Notes: generated by a model not told the origin, from the letters alone. A stretch of DNA of 63,012 bases from an uncultured Gammaproteobacteria bacterium (GCA_947259705.1 CAMYNL010000013.1:1-63012), one strand, 5' to 3'. Counted from the stretch's first letter, positions 7,640-16,713 are shown. A program made the numbers and translations.

Positions 7640-8101
7640 TTAGCGTTTGGCGCCGGCGATGAAGTCCTCGATCAGTTTCTGCGTTACGCCGCCGACCTGC
7701 TTGGCGGCAAGTTTCCCGTCCGGCGAAAAGATCAAAAAGGTCGGGGTGCCGATCCAGGCCTCGCCGGTGGCCTGCTCGTAGAGGGCGGCTGCGTTGCTCT
7801 CGTCGGTGATCAGATTGGGGAAATTGACACCGTGGCGGGCGATAAACGCCTGCTCGTCGAACCGTCCCGCGAGGCCGTCCAGGGCCAGGCCGAGAACTAC
7901 CGCCCGGTGTTCGGCGTTGTCACGGTGAAAGCGGATGATCTCGTCGATCTCTTCATTGCATACGTGGCAATCCGAGCGCCACAGCGCCAGCAGCGTCCAT
8001 CTGCCGGTGACGATCTTTTCCTCCAGCAGGTGATAGCCACCGTCGAAGTCCTGCACCAGTCCGGGCACGGCGGTGGCGGCGATGGCGGCGATGCAAAGCA
8101 T
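7640..8101 (-). CDS. Exported thioredoxin-fold (TlpA-like) protein
   Basis: Thioredoxin-like protein with active site CHVC in [19 protein letters not shown] and the cis-Pro segment [15 protein letters not shown], probably acting on periplasmic disulfides. The N-terminus ([17 protein letters not shown]) is a short hydrophobic export signal with a poorly charged n-region, so the true start may differ, although an in-frame alternative upstream was not evident. Total length 153 residues fits a minimal TlpA/ResA domain. It lies between an exported unknown protein and lexA, in the same orientation; about 75 bases separate it from the lexA start. The partner protein is unknown. Confidence 0.78.
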   Translation of the reverse strand: MLCIAAIAATAVPGLVQDFDGGYHLLEEKIVTGRWTLLALWRSDCHVCNEEIDEIIRFHRDNAEHRAVVLGLALDGLAGRFDEQAFIARHGVNFPNLITDESNAAALYEQATGEAWIGTPTFLIFSPDGKLAAKQVGGVTQKLIEDFIAGAKR

Positions 8102-8299
8102 CGTCAGAGTCGTGGATTTGACAGTTTGAGCATGCCTGGCGACTCCCCGTGCGGCCTTGTTTGTCAGTAGACCGTGCAGCGCCGTTTTTTATTGCCCCTG
8201 TGGCGGTTCATGCACGGGCGGCCCGGAACCATCGGTCTCGCCGATCGAGGTACAGGGCGGGGAGCCGCCGACATGGGTCTCCTTTTTATTGTAGCGTCG

Positions 8300-8701
8300 T
8301 CATGGCAGCTCTATGGCCAGTGTCCCGCCCCCGTAGCCGTGCACTGTATCATGGCCTTCGATAATGACTCGACGCATCCCGGATGGAATCACTACGCCGT
8401 CCAGGCTGCGGGTAAAGGGCTGTTCATCGACGTGGGGATGATAAAGCACGCGACGCGCAATTTCGTCACCGCCGGGGGTCAACACACGCCAGTGGTCCGC
8501 GTAATGGTCCCACCCGGTGTCGTCATGCCGCAGAGTGACGGCAAACCTGCACCCGCCGGCGCTGCAGTCCACGTCCGTGTCCAGCACCTCGACCTCGCCG
8601 GATCGAGCCGGCATCGTCAACAGGGCCATGGCGACCAGCAGCGGCAGCGTAGCGCCGCGGTCACCGGTTGCGGTAGACAATGCGCCCCTTGGAGAGATCA
8701 T
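8300..8701 (-). CDS. Hypothetical exported protein
   Basis: The frame encodes a hydrophobic leader ([19 protein letters not shown]) followed by about 100 residues of beta-rich sequence with two Cys ([19 protein letters not shown]) and a conserved-looking [18 protein letters not shown] block. This fits a small periplasmic protein with one disulfide. The ATG at 8701 lies inside infA, so the gene would overlap infA by 41 bases. Later starts (a TTG within the overlap, or an ATG inside the leader) are possible, and the real start is unsettled. No family recognised. Confidence 0.55.
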   Translation of the reverse strand: MISPRGALSTATGDRGATLPLLVAMALLTMPARSGEVEVLDTDVDCSAGGCRFAVTLRHDDTGWDHYADHWRVLTPGGDEIARRVLYHPHVDEQPFTRSLDGVVIPSGMRRVIIEGHDTVHGYGGGTLAIELP

Positions 8702-8879
8702 AGGGAGTGAGTTGCACCATGACCTTGTCGCCGCGCAGAATGCGAATATAGTTCTTGCGCATCTTGCCCGATATGTGAGCGGTCACGATGTGGCCGTTCT
8801 CCAGTTCCACGCGGAACTGGGTATTCGGAAGCGTCTCCACGACGATGCCCTCCATCTCGATATGATCTTCTTTAGCCAA
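8661..8879 (-). CDS. infA: Translation initiation factor IF-1
   Basis: Single S1/OB-fold protein of 72 residues that occupies the ribosomal A site during initiation. The sequence is the canonical one: [19 protein letters not shown] at the start, then the [20 protein letters not shown] and [18 protein letters not shown] blocks. It follows aat and bpt in the same orientation, an arrangement conserved in Pseudomonas-type genomes. There clpA is usually the next neighbour; here an unknown exported protein takes that place. Confidence 0.98.
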   Translation of the reverse strand: MAKEDHIEMEGIVVETLPNTQFRVELENGHIVTAHISGKMRKNYIRILRGDKVMVQLTPYDLSKGRIVYRNR

Positions 8880-8969
8880 ATTGCAACCTTGGTTTGCTTC
8901 GTAAAAATGAGGGGTGTGAACAGGCGGGGCGTATGATGCCGCAGACCCGCAGTGGCGTAAAGGGGCGTG

Positions 8970-9677
8970 CTAGCGCTCCAGCGACACCCAACTGCCTTCG
9001 AGGAAGCCCTCGATCGGCTGAAAACCGGTCTTATAGGACATTTTGCGGCAGCCACGGATCCAGTAACCAAGGTATACCCAGGCCAGGCCCCGCTGCCGCG
9101 CCTGCTCGATTTCCCACAGCACCGCGTAGGTGCCCAGACTGCGGGAAGCCACGGCGGGGGAAAAAAACGTGTACACCGCCGAGATTCCGTCAGTGAGTTC
9201 ATCGGTAACGGCCACCGCCAGCAGCTCGGTGTCCTGGTACATTTCGTAGAACACGGACTGATAGCGACCGCTGATCAGGAATTGATGGTATTTCTCCGGA
9301 TCCGCATCGCACATGTCACTATCCGGATGCCGGTAGCGCTGATAACTCAGATAGAGCGCAAAGTGCTCGTCCCTGAATTCCGCAGGTGCCTGCACCACGC
9401 GCAGGTTCGCGTTGCGCCGTTGCACGCGGCGCTGACTGCGGTTGGGGCGAAATGCGGCTGCCGCGACACGCACCGAAACACATTCGCGGCAATCCGGGCA
9501 ATGCGGCCGATAGATGATGTCGCCGCTGCGGCGAAAACCGTGAGTGGTGAAGAAGCTGAGCCGTTCCCGGTCCACCTCCAGATCCGGATCCACCACCAGG
9601 CTGCTGGCTATCTCGCCCGCGAGGTAGGGGCATTCATGGGCGGTGGAGAGATAAACCTTGACGGTTTCGGGAATCAC
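8970..9677 (-). CDS. bpt: Aspartate/glutamate leucyltransferase (Bpt; arginyltransferase-like)
   Basis: Transfers leucine from leucyl-tRNA to N-terminal Asp or Glu, marking proteins for ClpS/ClpAP in the N-degron pathway. The ATE fold is evident: N-terminal CPYLAGEIA, the Cys block YRPHCPDCRECVSVRV, then the GNAT-like C-terminal half with LGTYAVLWEIEQARQRGL, YLGYWIRGCRKMSYKTGF and GFLEGSW. The length of 235 residues is typical. GTG 9677 is used because it overlaps the aat stop (GTGA) and gives IPETVKVYLSTAHECPYL at the family start. It is translationally coupled to aat. ClpS and ClpA are not in the window. Confidence 0.93.
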   Translation of the reverse strand: MIPETVKVYLSTAHECPYLAGEIASSLVVDPDLEVDRERLSFFTTHGFRRSGDIIYRPHCPDCRECVSVRVAAAAFRPNRSQRRVQRRNANLRVVQAPAEFRDEHFALYLSYQRYRHPDSDMCDADPEKYHQFLISGRYQSVFYEMYQDTELLAVAVTDELTDGISAVYTFFSPAVASRSLGTYAVLWEIEQARQRGLAWVYLGYWIRGCRKMSYKTGFQPIEGFLEGSWVSLER

Positions 9678-10375
9678 CCGGCGGCGACCTCGTCCTTCCA
9701 CGCGCCGGCGGGTTCGGGTTGCTCCAGGGCATGGGAAAGGGCGCGCAGGAAACGTGATCTGGGCACCGCTTCCGCGCCCAGGCTCATGATGTGCGGCGAC
9801 GGCAGCTGGCAGTCGATGAAGTGGAAATTCCAGCGTCGCAGGTGTTCGACCAGGGCGACCAGGGCCACCTTGGAGGCGTCGCTGACCAGGCTGAACATGC
9901 TTTCGCCGAAAAAACCACGCCCCAGCGCGATGCCGTACAGCCCCCCCACCAGGCGGCCATCGTGCCAGCTCTCCACCGAGTGGGCATAACCCATGTGGTG
10001 GAGGTGGACGTAGGCATCAATCATTTCCGGCGTGATCCAGGTGAGACCTTCCGGGTCATTGCGTCGCGGCGCGGCGCAATGCTCGATAACCGATGTGAAA
10101 TCCAGATCAAAGCTGGTCTGGAATTCGCCGTGGCGCAGCGTCTTATTCAGGCTGCGTGAAATCTTCAGACGCTCCGGCCACAACAAGGCGCGTGGATCGG
10201 GCGACCACCACAGGATGGGCTGGCCGGCGCTGTACCAGGGAAAGATGCCGCGCCGGTAGGCCTCCAGCAGCCGGTCGCTGGCAAGGTCCCCACCGATGGC
10301 AAGCAGGCCCTCCGGCGAGGCCTGGTCGACCGGCGGGAACAGGGCCCGGTGTGAATTGGCGGATAGCAGATACAT
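9674..10375 (-). CDS. aat: Leucyl/phenylalanyl-tRNA-protein transferase
   Basis: Adds Leu or Phe to proteins with N-terminal Lys or Arg, making N-degrons. Family signatures are the N-terminal FPPVDQASPEGLLAIGGDL, YRRGIFPWYSAGQPILWWSP and DPRALLWPERL, then GLTWITPEMIDAY, GYAHSVESW, GGLYGIALGRGFFGESMFS and the C-terminal FHFIDCQLPSPHIMSLGAE. The length of 233 residues matches E. coli Aat. First gene of an aat-bpt-infA run with overlapping stop and start between aat and bpt, so both branches of the N-degron tagging system are made together. Confidence 0.97.
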   Translation of the reverse strand: MYLLSANSHRALFPPVDQASPEGLLAIGGDLASDRLLEAYRRGIFPWYSAGQPILWWSPDPRALLWPERLKISRSLNKTLRHGEFQTSFDLDFTSVIEHCAAPRRNDPEGLTWITPEMIDAYVHLHHMGYAHSVESWHDGRLVGGLYGIALGRGFFGESMFSLVSDASKVALVALVEHLRRWNFHFIDCQLPSPHIMSLGAEAVPRSRFLRALSHALEQPEPAGAWKDEVAAG

Positions 10376-10441
10376 CTCGATAGTCCGATAGCCATTGTCG
10401 GCGCCCCCGCGGACGGGTGCAATACCCTCAGCGGTGGAAGC

Positions 10442-11587
10442 TCACAACTCCCGCCGAAACGGTGAATGCTCGGCGAGGGAACGCGCATACAGGTCCATGT
10501 GGCTGCTCTCGCGCTGCAGGAAGTCAGCCACGGCGGCGGCGAAATCCGTGTCGCGCAACCAGTGTTGGGAATAGGTGGCCTGGGGCAGCAGGCCGCGGCT
10601 CAGTTTATGCTCGCCCTGGGCCCCGGCCTCGAATGCCGCCATTCCCTGATCTATGCAGTACTCGATCGGGCGATAGTAGCAGGCCTCGAAATGCAGCCCG
10701 TCGTAGTAGTCGTCGGCGCCCCAGTAGCGTCCATACATCGCGCCGCCCCCGACAAAGTTCAGCGACCCGGCGACGGTCCGGCCGCCGTCACGGGCGAGCA
10801 TCAGGACCACGTGCTCGGCGAATCTGTCGGCCAGGTAGTCGAAGAACTCACGATTGAGATAGGCGATGGCGCCGTGGTTGGCGACGGTGGAGCGATAAAA
10901 GCGGTACATGGCGTCCCAATGCCCGGGTTCGAGAGCCGTTCCCGCCACGATGTCCATCACGATGCCGGCGTCGCTGACACGACGGCGTTCGCGCCGGATC
11001 TGCTTGCGTCGTTTGGCGGTGAGCCTGCTGAGATAATGCTCGAAGCTGTCATAACCGGCGTTGTGCCAGTGAAACTGGTTGCCGATCCGTGTCATGAACC
11101 CCTGCGCCTGGATGGCGCGGTTCTCGTCGGCGGTGGTGAACAACCAATGCAGGGAGGAAGCGCCCGCATTCGCTGCCTGGTCCATCGCCAATTGCAGCAG
11201 CGCCGGGTACAGGCGGTCAGCTTCGGTCTGCGGGTGCAGCAGCATACGGTTGCCGGTGACCGGCGTGAAGGGGACCGCCGACACCAGCTTGGGGTAGTAG
11301 GACAGTCCGGCACGGCGGTAGGCATCCGCCCAGGCCCAGTCGAAGACATACTCGCCGTAGGAATGGTGTTTGCAATACAGCGGCGCCGCCGCCAGCAGGC
11401 GGGTCTGTGCGCTGTCAGCGTACAGCGCCAGGTGACAGGGTTCCCAGCCGGTCGCCACGGCTGCACAGCCGGTGGTTTCCAGGCCGTGCAGGAACTCGTG
11501 GCGCAGAAAGGGGTTGCCGCCGGACGACAACGAATTCCAGGCTCCCGCGGCGATGTGATCGATGCGTTCCACTACCGCTGCATACAT
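10442..11587 (-). CDS. COG3146 (DUF482) N-acyltransferase-like protein
   Basis: Member of the GNAT-related COG3146 family, about 380 residues, often annotated as peptidogalycan biosynthesis/recognition protein; the substrate is not established. Diagnostic blocks are NPFLRHEFLHGLE near the N-terminus, YGEYVFDWAWADAYRRAGL, YYPKLVSAVPFTPVTGNRML, then HWHNAGYDSFEHYLSRLTAK, KRKQIRRERRR and the C-terminal HFEACYYRPIEYCID and FEAGAQGEHKLSRG. ATG 11587 gives a start ending just before the conserved core; upstream frame has no homology. Transcribed divergently from nadE across about 90 bases. Cytosolic; no membrane segment seen. Confidence 0.82.
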   Translation of the reverse strand: MYAAVVERIDHIAAGAWNSLSSGGNPFLRHEFLHGLETTGCAAVATGWEPCHLALYADSAQTRLLAAAPLYCKHHSYGEYVFDWAWADAYRRAGLSYYPKLVSAVPFTPVTGNRMLLHPQTEADRLYPALLQLAMDQAANAGASSLHWLFTTADENRAIQAQGFMTRIGNQFHWHNAGYDSFEHYLSRLTAKRRKQIRRERRRVSDAGIVMDIVAGTALEPGHWDAMYRFYRSTVANHGAIAYLNREFFDYLADRFAEHVVLMLARDGGRTVAGSLNFVGGGAMYGRYWGADDYYDGLHFEACYYRPIEYCIDQGMAAFEAGAQGEHKLSRGLLPQATYSQHWLRDTDFAAAVADFLQRESSHMDLYARSLAEHSPFRREL

Positions 11588-11679
11588 GGCGGGGGAGTTT
11601 AGCATCGAAAGTCGCGGCACGATTTGACTGGCGGCGCAGGGTGGCAATAATGGCGCGACACGAAGAAGGGAATACCGCA

Positions 11680-13302
11680 TTGACCAAGACACTCTCGATG
11701 GCGCTAGCCCAGGTCAACCTGCTGGTTGGAGACATAAAGGGCAATGCGGACATCATTGCGCGCACCGCGCGGCGCGCGCGGGACGAACTGGGGTCCGACC
11801 TCGTGGTGTTTCCGGAACTGACGCTGACCGGTTATCCACCCGAGGACCTGCTGTTGCGACCGGCGTTTATCGATGCCGCCGAGCATGCCCTGGACAGTTT
11901 GTGCCGCGAGGTCAGCGGCGTCGCCATGGTGATCGGGCACCCGCTGCGCAGCGGCCGCCGACTCTACAACGCGGCGTCCTTCGTCAGTGAAGGCAGGGTG
12001 CTGGGCGTTTACCGCAAGCAGCACCTGCCCAACTACAGCGTGTTCGACGAAAAACGCTACTTCGTGCCCGGCAGCGACCCCTGTGTGGTGGACTTCCTCG
12101 GCGCGCGCCTCGGGCTGACCATCTGCGAGGATATCTGGGAGGCCGGTCCGGTCACCCAGTCGGCGCGCGCGGGCGCCAAGCTGGTGATCAATATCAATGC
12201 CTCGCCATTTCATCTTGACCGGGCGAACGAGCGCCTGCAGGTAGTGGCGGCACGTGCCAGTGAAGTGGCAGTGCCGGTGGCCTATGTCAACCTGGTGGGC
12301 GGCCAGGACGAGCTGGTGTTTGACGGCGCGTCATTCGTGGTAGATGCCGCCGGCAGGGTGGTGCAACGGGCGGAGGATTTCGTGGAGGACCTGGTGGCGG
12401 TCGAACTTGCCGTGGGCGAGGTCGTCACTCCGGCCAACGGTCCCGTGGCGCCGGTGGACAGCGTGGAGTGCAGCGCCTACCGGGCCATCGTTACCGGCGT
12501 GCGCGACTACATCGAGAAGAACCGGTTCGGCGGTGCCATCATCGGGCTCTCGGGGGGAATAGATTCGGCGCTGACTCTGGCCGTCGCGGTGGATGCACTG
12601 GGCGCCGACCGGGTCACGGCGGTGCTGATGCCATCGCGGTACACGGCGCAGATGAGCATCGACGATGCCCTGGCCGAGGCCGCCGCCCTCGAGGTCGAGC
12701 ACCACCTGGTATCGATAGAGGACATCAACACCGCCTTCCTGGGTCGACTGAAACCGCTGTTCGGCGAGCTGGCCCCGGATTCCACCGAGGAAAACATCCA
12801 GGCCCGTTGCCGCGGAGTGATACTGATGGCGCTGTCGAACAAATTCGGCCGCATGGTTCTCACCACCGGCAACAAGAGCGAGATGGCGGTCGGTTATACC
12901 ACCTTGTATGGAGACATGGCGGGGGGGTTCTCCGCCATCAAGGACGTACCCAAGACCCTCGTGTACCGCCTGGCGCACTTCCGCAATTCCATGGCGCCGG
13001 TGATCCCCGAACGCGTTCTGCAGCGGCCGCCGTCGGCGGAACTGGCGCCCGGGCAGACGGACCAGGACAGCCTGCCGCCCTACGGGATCCTGGACCCGAT
13101 CCTGGAACTCTACATCGAGCAGGACCACTCGCCGGAGGACATCATTTCGCGGGGCTTTGACCCCGATACCGTGCACCGGGTCGCCCGCATGGTGGACAAC
13201 AACGAGTACAAACGCCGGCAGGCGGCCCCGGGCGTGCGCATCACCCGCCGCGCGTTCGGCCGGGACCGCCGCTACCCGATCACCTCGGGTTTTCGCGCCT
13301 AG
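11680..13302 (+). CDS. nadE: Glutamine-dependent NAD+ synthetase
   Basis: Converts deamido-NAD to NAD using glutamine and ATP. Two domains: an N-terminal nitrilase-type glutaminase (residues about 1-265) with catalytic Glu in VFPELTLTGYPPEDLL, Lys in YRKQHLPNYSVFDE and Cys in LTICEDIWE; and a C-terminal synthetase with the ATP P-loop IIGLSGGIDSALT and the LTTGNKSEMAVGYTTLYGDM block. 540 residues, normal for the two-domain form. TTG 11680 is chosen because gaagaaggga lies about eight bases upstream and the product starts TKTLSMALAQVNLLVGD; ATG 11650 would add ten residues. The pathway link is nadC at 19.7-20.5 kb in this window. Confidence 0.95.
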   Translation: MTKTLSMALAQVNLLVGDIKGNADIIARTARRARDELGSDLVVFPELTLTGYPPEDLLLRPAFIDAAEHALDSLCREVSGVAMVIGHPLRSGRRLYNAASFVSEGRVLGVYRKQHLPNYSVFDEKRYFVPGSDPCVVDFLGARLGLTICEDIWEAGPVTQSARAGAKLVININASPFHLDRANERLQVVAARASEVAVPVAYVNLVGGQDELVFDGASFVVDAAGRVVQRAEDFVEDLVAVELAVGEVVTPANGPVAPVDSVECSAYRAIVTGVRDYIEKNRFGGAIIGLSGGIDSALTLAVAVDALGADRVTAVLMPSRYTAQMSIDDALAEAAALEVEHHLVSIEDINTAFLGRLKPLFGELAPDSTEENIQARCRGVILMALSNKFGRMVLTTGNKSEMAVGYTTLYGDMAGGFSAIKDVPKTLVYRLAHFRNSMAPVIPERVLQRPPSAELAPGQTDQDSLPPYGILDPILELYIEQDHSPEDIISRGFDPDTVHRVARMVDNNEYKRRQAAPGVRITRRAFGRDRRYPITSGFRA

Positions 13303-13307
13303 CGGGT

Positions 13308-13327
13308 CCGGCCCGGCATCGGGCCGG
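13308..13327. terminator. Hairpin between convergent nadE and bamD
   Basis: A perfect 8-bp stem (CCGGCCCG / CGGGCCGG) with a GCAT loop sits six bases after the nadE stop and twelve bases beyond the bamD stop. It lacks a T-run, so intrinsic termination is not certain, but its place between convergent genes fits a shared terminator. Confidence 0.5.
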
Positions 13328-13338
13328 CCGGGGCAATA

Positions 13339-14160
13339 TTACAGATAACCCGGCTTGCCGAAGAATCCCTTCTTGTTCGCGTTCTCGTAGCGTTTGAAGT
13401 AGTCGCTGTCGGGGAAGTTCAGCTCCAGGATGCGCATCGTGTCCGCGGCCAGGTCGTCCATGCCCATCAGCCGGTAGGCGATGGCCATCATCCCCAGGGC
13501 ATCCTCCACCGAGGGTGTGCGCTCGTATTGCTCGATGATGTATTTGGCCCGGTTCACCACCGCCACGTAGGCACCTCGACGCAGGTAGTAGTCCGCGACG
13601 TGGACGTCATGCCGCGCCAGGCTGTTGAGCAGATAGGACAAGCGCAGCCGGGCGTCTTCGATGTAATCGCTTTCAGGAAACCGGTTGATCAGCTCGCGAA
13701 AGGCATTGAATGACTCCCGGGCCGAGCGCGGATCACGGTCGCTGAGATCTTCTCCCTCGATCATACGGTCGATGATGGTCTGCTGCTGGGTGAAATTGAC
13801 GAGTCCCTTCAGGTAGTAGGCATAATCAACGTTTGGGTGAGTGGGGTGCAGGCGGATGAAGCGATCCGCGGCGGCGATCGCCGCCTCCGGCTTTTCATCG
13901 CGGTAGTACGCGTAGCCGATGTCGAGCTGCGCCTGCTCGGCATAGGGGCCATAGGGATACCGGGCTTCCAGCTTCTGGTAGGTCTCGATGGCGTATTCGA
14001 AGCGCTTCTTGTCCATGGCCTCCTTGGCCTCGGCATAGAATTTCTCCACCGGCCAGTCATCCGCGTACGGTGTGCCGGAACCGATGCTCTTGATGGTCGA
14101 GCAGCCGGACAGCAACAGGATCGCGATGAATACCGCAACTGGATTGGAATTCGCCCGCAT
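13339..14160 (-). CDS. bamD: Outer membrane assembly lipoprotein BamD
   Basis: Essential lipoprotein of the BAM complex, which folds beta-barrel proteins into the outer membrane. The signal peptide ends in lipobox LLSGC, with the lipidated Cys near residue 20. About five TPR-like helical repeats follow (WPVEKFYAEAKEAMDKKRFE, RYPYGPYAEQAQLDIGYAYY, FIRLHPTHPNVDYAYYLKGL, RDPRSARESFNAFRELI). Length 273 residues is close to E. coli BamD (245). ATG 14160 places the signal peptide correctly. Divergent from rluD across 81 bases, the same neighbourhood as in E. coli (bamD/rluD/pgeF). Confidence 0.95.
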   Translation of the reverse strand: MRANSNPVAVFIAILLLSGCSTIKSIGSGTPYADDWPVEKFYAEAKEAMDKKRFEYAIETYQKLEARYPYGPYAEQAQLDIGYAYYRDEKPEAAIAAADRFIRLHPTHPNVDYAYYLKGLVNFTQQQTIIDRMIEGEDLSDRDPRSARESFNAFRELINRFPESDYIEDARLRLSYLLNSLARHDVHVADYYLRRGAYVAVVNRAKYIIEQYERTPSVEDALGMMAIAYRLMGMDDLAADTMRILELNFPDSDYFKRYENANKKGFFGKPGYL

Positions 14161-14241
14161 GATGGAATGTGTTGATCTGTTGGTCACGTCCGGCGACAGA
14201 GGATACCCGTTTGATGGTCCGGCGTGAAGGAGGCGGGTACC

Positions 14242-15213
14242 ATGGTGGGCATGAAACCGAGCGCGCTGCTTCAGGGAACGGTGCCGGAACGCATGGCAGG
14301 TGAACGAGTTGACAAGGCACTGGCACAACTGTTTCCGGATCACTCGCGCAGCGCCCTGCAACGCTGGCTGAAGTCGGGCCTGGTGCTGGTGGACGACGAG
14401 GTGCCGAGCCAGCGTGACCGGCTGCAGGGCGGTGAATGGGTCGAGATCGCGGTTCCGCCGGCGCCGCTCCGCGAATGGCTTGCCCAGCCCGTCGCGCTGA
14501 ACCTGGTGTACCAGGACGCGGAAATCCTGGTGGTCAACAAGCCACCCGGACTGGTGGTGCATCCCGGGGCCGGCAACGCCGATGGCACCCTGCTGAACGG
14601 CCTGCTGCACCTGGATGCCTCGCTGTCAGCGCTGCCGCGGGCGGGCATCGTGCACCGCCTCGACAAGGACACCAGCGGCTTGATGGTGGTGGCGCGAACG
14701 GAACCGGCGCGCATGGCGCTGATTGAACAACTGGCGGCGCACGAGGTGCGCCGTGTGTACGATGGGCTGGTGACGGGCCGGGTCATCGCCGGCGGCGTCA
14801 TTGATCGGCCCATCGGCCGCGACCCGCACGATCGCCGCCGCATGACCGTCACCGCCAAAGGTAAACCGGCGCGCACCCACTACCGGGTGGAACGCCGTTT
14901 TCGCGCCCATACCCTGGTCAGCTGCCGACTGGAGACCGGGCGCACCCACCAGATTCGCGTGCACCTCAAGGATGCGGGTTTCCCCATCGTCGGTGACCCG
15001 GTTTACGGCGGACGGCTGCGCATTCCCGCCGGCACCAGCGACGAAGTGAGGCAGGCGCTGGTGGGCTTTCGCCGCCAGGCTCTGCACGCCTGTGAGCTGT
15101 CGCTCGCACATCCTCTGTCCGGCGCGCTGCACCGCTGGCTCCAGCCCATGCCGGGAGACATGCAACGGCTGATCGAGGCCTTGGCGCGCGACACTGACCA
15201 GGAGCGACGGTAA
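14242..15213 (+). CDS. rluD: 23S rRNA pseudouridine synthase RluD
   Basis: Makes pseudouridines 1911, 1915 and 1917 in helix 69 of 23S rRNA. An N-terminal S4 RNA-binding domain (GERVDKALAQLFPDHSRSAL, LKSGLVLVDDEVP) is followed by the RluA-type catalytic domain with motif II GIVHRLDKDTSGLMVVA containing the catalytic Asp, and GRTHQIRVHL near the C-terminus. Length 323 residues is standard. ATG 14242 is preceded by aaggaggcggg, a strong ribosome site, which decides against GTG 14224. Its TAA stop overlaps the ATG of pgeF (TAATG), so the two are coupled. Confidence 0.95.
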   Translation: MVGMKPSALLQGTVPERMAGERVDKALAQLFPDHSRSALQRWLKSGLVLVDDEVPSQRDRLQGGEWVEIAVPPAPLREWLAQPVALNLVYQDAEILVVNKPPGLVVHPGAGNADGTLLNGLLHLDASLSALPRAGIVHRLDKDTSGLMVVARTEPARMALIEQLAAHEVRRVYDGLVTGRVIAGGVIDRPIGRDPHDRRRMTVTAKGKPARTHYRVERRFRAHTLVSCRLETGRTHQIRVHLKDAGFPIVGDPVYGGRLRIPAGTSDEVRQALVGFRRQALHACELSLAHPLSGALHRWLQPMPGDMQRLIEALARDTDQERR

Positions 15214-15950
15214 TGGTGGACATAGTCGCCGCCGGCTGGGATGCGCCCGACCACGTGCGTGCGTGCACCACCCTGCGCGGCGGCGGCGTCAGTCGGGGAC
15301 CGTACGAAGCGCTCAATCTTGCCATGCGTGTGGCCGACGACCCGCGGGCGGTGGAGGAAAACCGGCGCCGCCTGCGCGCAGCGCTTGCCTTGCCGGCGGA
15401 GCCCCTGTGGCTGCGGCAGGTGCACGGAACTGACATCGTGGATGCCGCGGCGATGCGGCCCGGGGCCATTGCCGACGGCAGTGTCGCCACCGGCCCCGGT
15501 GCGGTGTGCGCGGTGCTCACCGCCGACTGTCTGCCGCTGTTTCTGTGCCGGCGGGACGGCCGACAGGTCGGGGTATTCCATCTCGGCTGGCGCGGCCTCG
15601 CCGCAGGCATGGTGGAGGCGGCGGTGGCCAGCTTCGAAACGCCGGCCAAGAGCCTGCTCGCCTGGTTGGGCCCGGCCATCGGGCCGGGTGCCTTCGAGGT
15701 GGGGGCAGAGGTCAGGCAGGCACTCAGTGGTCCCGGCACGGACGGCTGTTTCGAGCCCTCGCTGCGCCGCGGACGCTACCTGGCAGACCTCTACCAGCTC
15801 ACCCTGCGGCGACTGCGCGCCACCGGCGTGAACGACTGCAGCTATGACCCGTCACTGTGCACCTTTTCGCAACCGGTGTCTTTCTACTCTTATCGCCGCC
15901 AGTCGGTGTGCGGCCGCATGGCGTCCCTGATCTGGATGCAGGCGGCATGA
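15213..15950 (+). CDS. pgeF: PgeF/YfiH laccase-domain protein (purine nucleoside phosphorylase)
   Basis: DUF152 protein. E. coli YfiH/PgeF corrects mis-incorporated serine in the peptidoglycan peptide, and homologues act on purine nucleosides. The zinc site is intact: His in WLRQVHGTDIV, Cys in VLTADCLPLFL and His in VFHLGWRGLAAGM. Other family strings are TTLRGGGVSRGPYEALNL and WLGPAIGPGAFEVG, and the C-terminal FYSYRR block. Length 245 residues is typical. Overlaps rluD by one base at TAATG. A strong terminator starts at the base after its stop, so this ends the rluD transcript. In E. coli clpB comes next; here clpB is about 8 kb away. Confidence 0.93.
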   Translation: MVDIVAAGWDAPDHVRACTTLRGGGVSRGPYEALNLAMRVADDPRAVEENRRRLRAALALPAEPLWLRQVHGTDIVDAAAMRPGAIADGSVATGPGAVCAVLTADCLPLFLCRRDGRQVGVFHLGWRGLAAGMVEAAVASFETPAKSLLAWLGPAIGPGAFEVGAEVRQALSGPGTDGCFEPSLRRGRYLADLYQLTLRRLRATGVNDCSYDPSLCTFSQPVSFYSYRRQSVCGRMASLIWMQAA

Positions 15951-15980
15951 AAAAGGCGGACCGCGAGGGGCCCGCCTTTT
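15951..15980. terminator. Bidirectional intrinsic terminator
   Basis: A 9-bp perfect stem, AAAAGGCGG (15951-15959) with CCGCCTTTT (15972-15980), and a 12-base loop lie immediately after the pgeF stop. A-run on one side and T-run on the other make it work for pgeF and for the convergent rhodanese gene. Confidence 0.85.
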
Positions 15981-16005
15981 CCAGTCTGAAATGCTGCCCG
16001 CGCGA

Positions 16006-16713
16006 TCAGGAACTCGGCTTGGCGGTGGTCAGGCCGAGGATCGACCAATCCTGCATGCCGCCGCGGTACCACTTGATCTTGTGGGCCGGATAGCCGAACT
16101 TGAGCAGGTTGCTGATGTTATTGGGCGACTGGCCGCACCACATGCCGTTGCAGAACATGACCGCGGTCCTGGCATTGCTGAAGTTGAACAGGCCCTCGCT
16201 CTCGGTGACGCCGAACACCGACTGCATGATCTCGGCGATGTCGATGGGCGTCGCGCCCTTGGCGGGATTCAGCTTGGTCCAGGGCAGGTTGATGGCGCCC
16301 GGGATCGTGCCTTTGGCGACCCAGTCAGGGGTGCGCGAGTCGATGACGACGATGCTGCTGTCACCGTCGCTCATGCGCTTGATGTAGCTGATCATCTCCA
16401 CCTCACCGATGGTCTCGACACCCGGCGCCAGTTGAGCCGGCTGGATGCAGAACGGCGGACAGGGACGCGAGGTCTTGGCAAAGGCCGCGTTCACGGTCGC
16501 CTTGTTGTCCTGGTCGCGCATGATCTTGACGTTCTGCTTGCCGTGCTTGACGGTGACGCTCATCACCGTGCCGTCTTTGGAATCAGCGGGCACCTTGTCC
16601 GCCATCCATGCCTCCTGGGTGATCCCTACCGGCTTGTCCTCGGCGTTGGTGGCCACCGGAAGGCTCAACGCCACGGCGACAATGACGGGTGCTAGGGTCA
16701 AAGACTTCTTCAT
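16006..16713 (-). CDS. Exported rhodanese-domain protein
   Basis: Periplasmic protein with a signal peptide (MKKSLTLAPVIVAVALSLPV, cleaved near ATNA-E) and a C-terminal rhodanese domain. The domain has the VIDSRTPDWVAKGTIPGAIN entry motif and the active-site loop VMFCNGMWCGQSPNNI with the catalytic Cys, so sulfane-sulfur transfer is likely. A Cys-rich insert precedes it (SRPCPPFCIQPAQLAPGVE), which may form a disulfide or bind metal. The length of 235 residues is longer than a single rhodanese domain. ATG 16713 has ggaga upstream. It ends at the shared terminator with pgeF. Substrate unknown; the TlpA-like gene nearby on the other strand suggests a thiol or sulfur role. Confidence 0.85.
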   Translation of the reverse strand: MKKSLTLAPVIVAVALSLPVATNAEDKPVGITQEAWMADKVPADSKDGTVMSVTVKHGKQNVKIMRDQDNKATVNAAFAKTSRPCPPFCIQPAQLAPGVETIGEVEMISYIKRMSDGDSSIVVIDSRTPDWVAKGTIPGAINLPWTKLNPAKGATPIDIAEIMQSVFGVTESEGLFNFSNARTAVMFCNGMWCGQSPNNISNLLKFGYPAHKIKWYRGGMQDWSILGLTTAKPSS

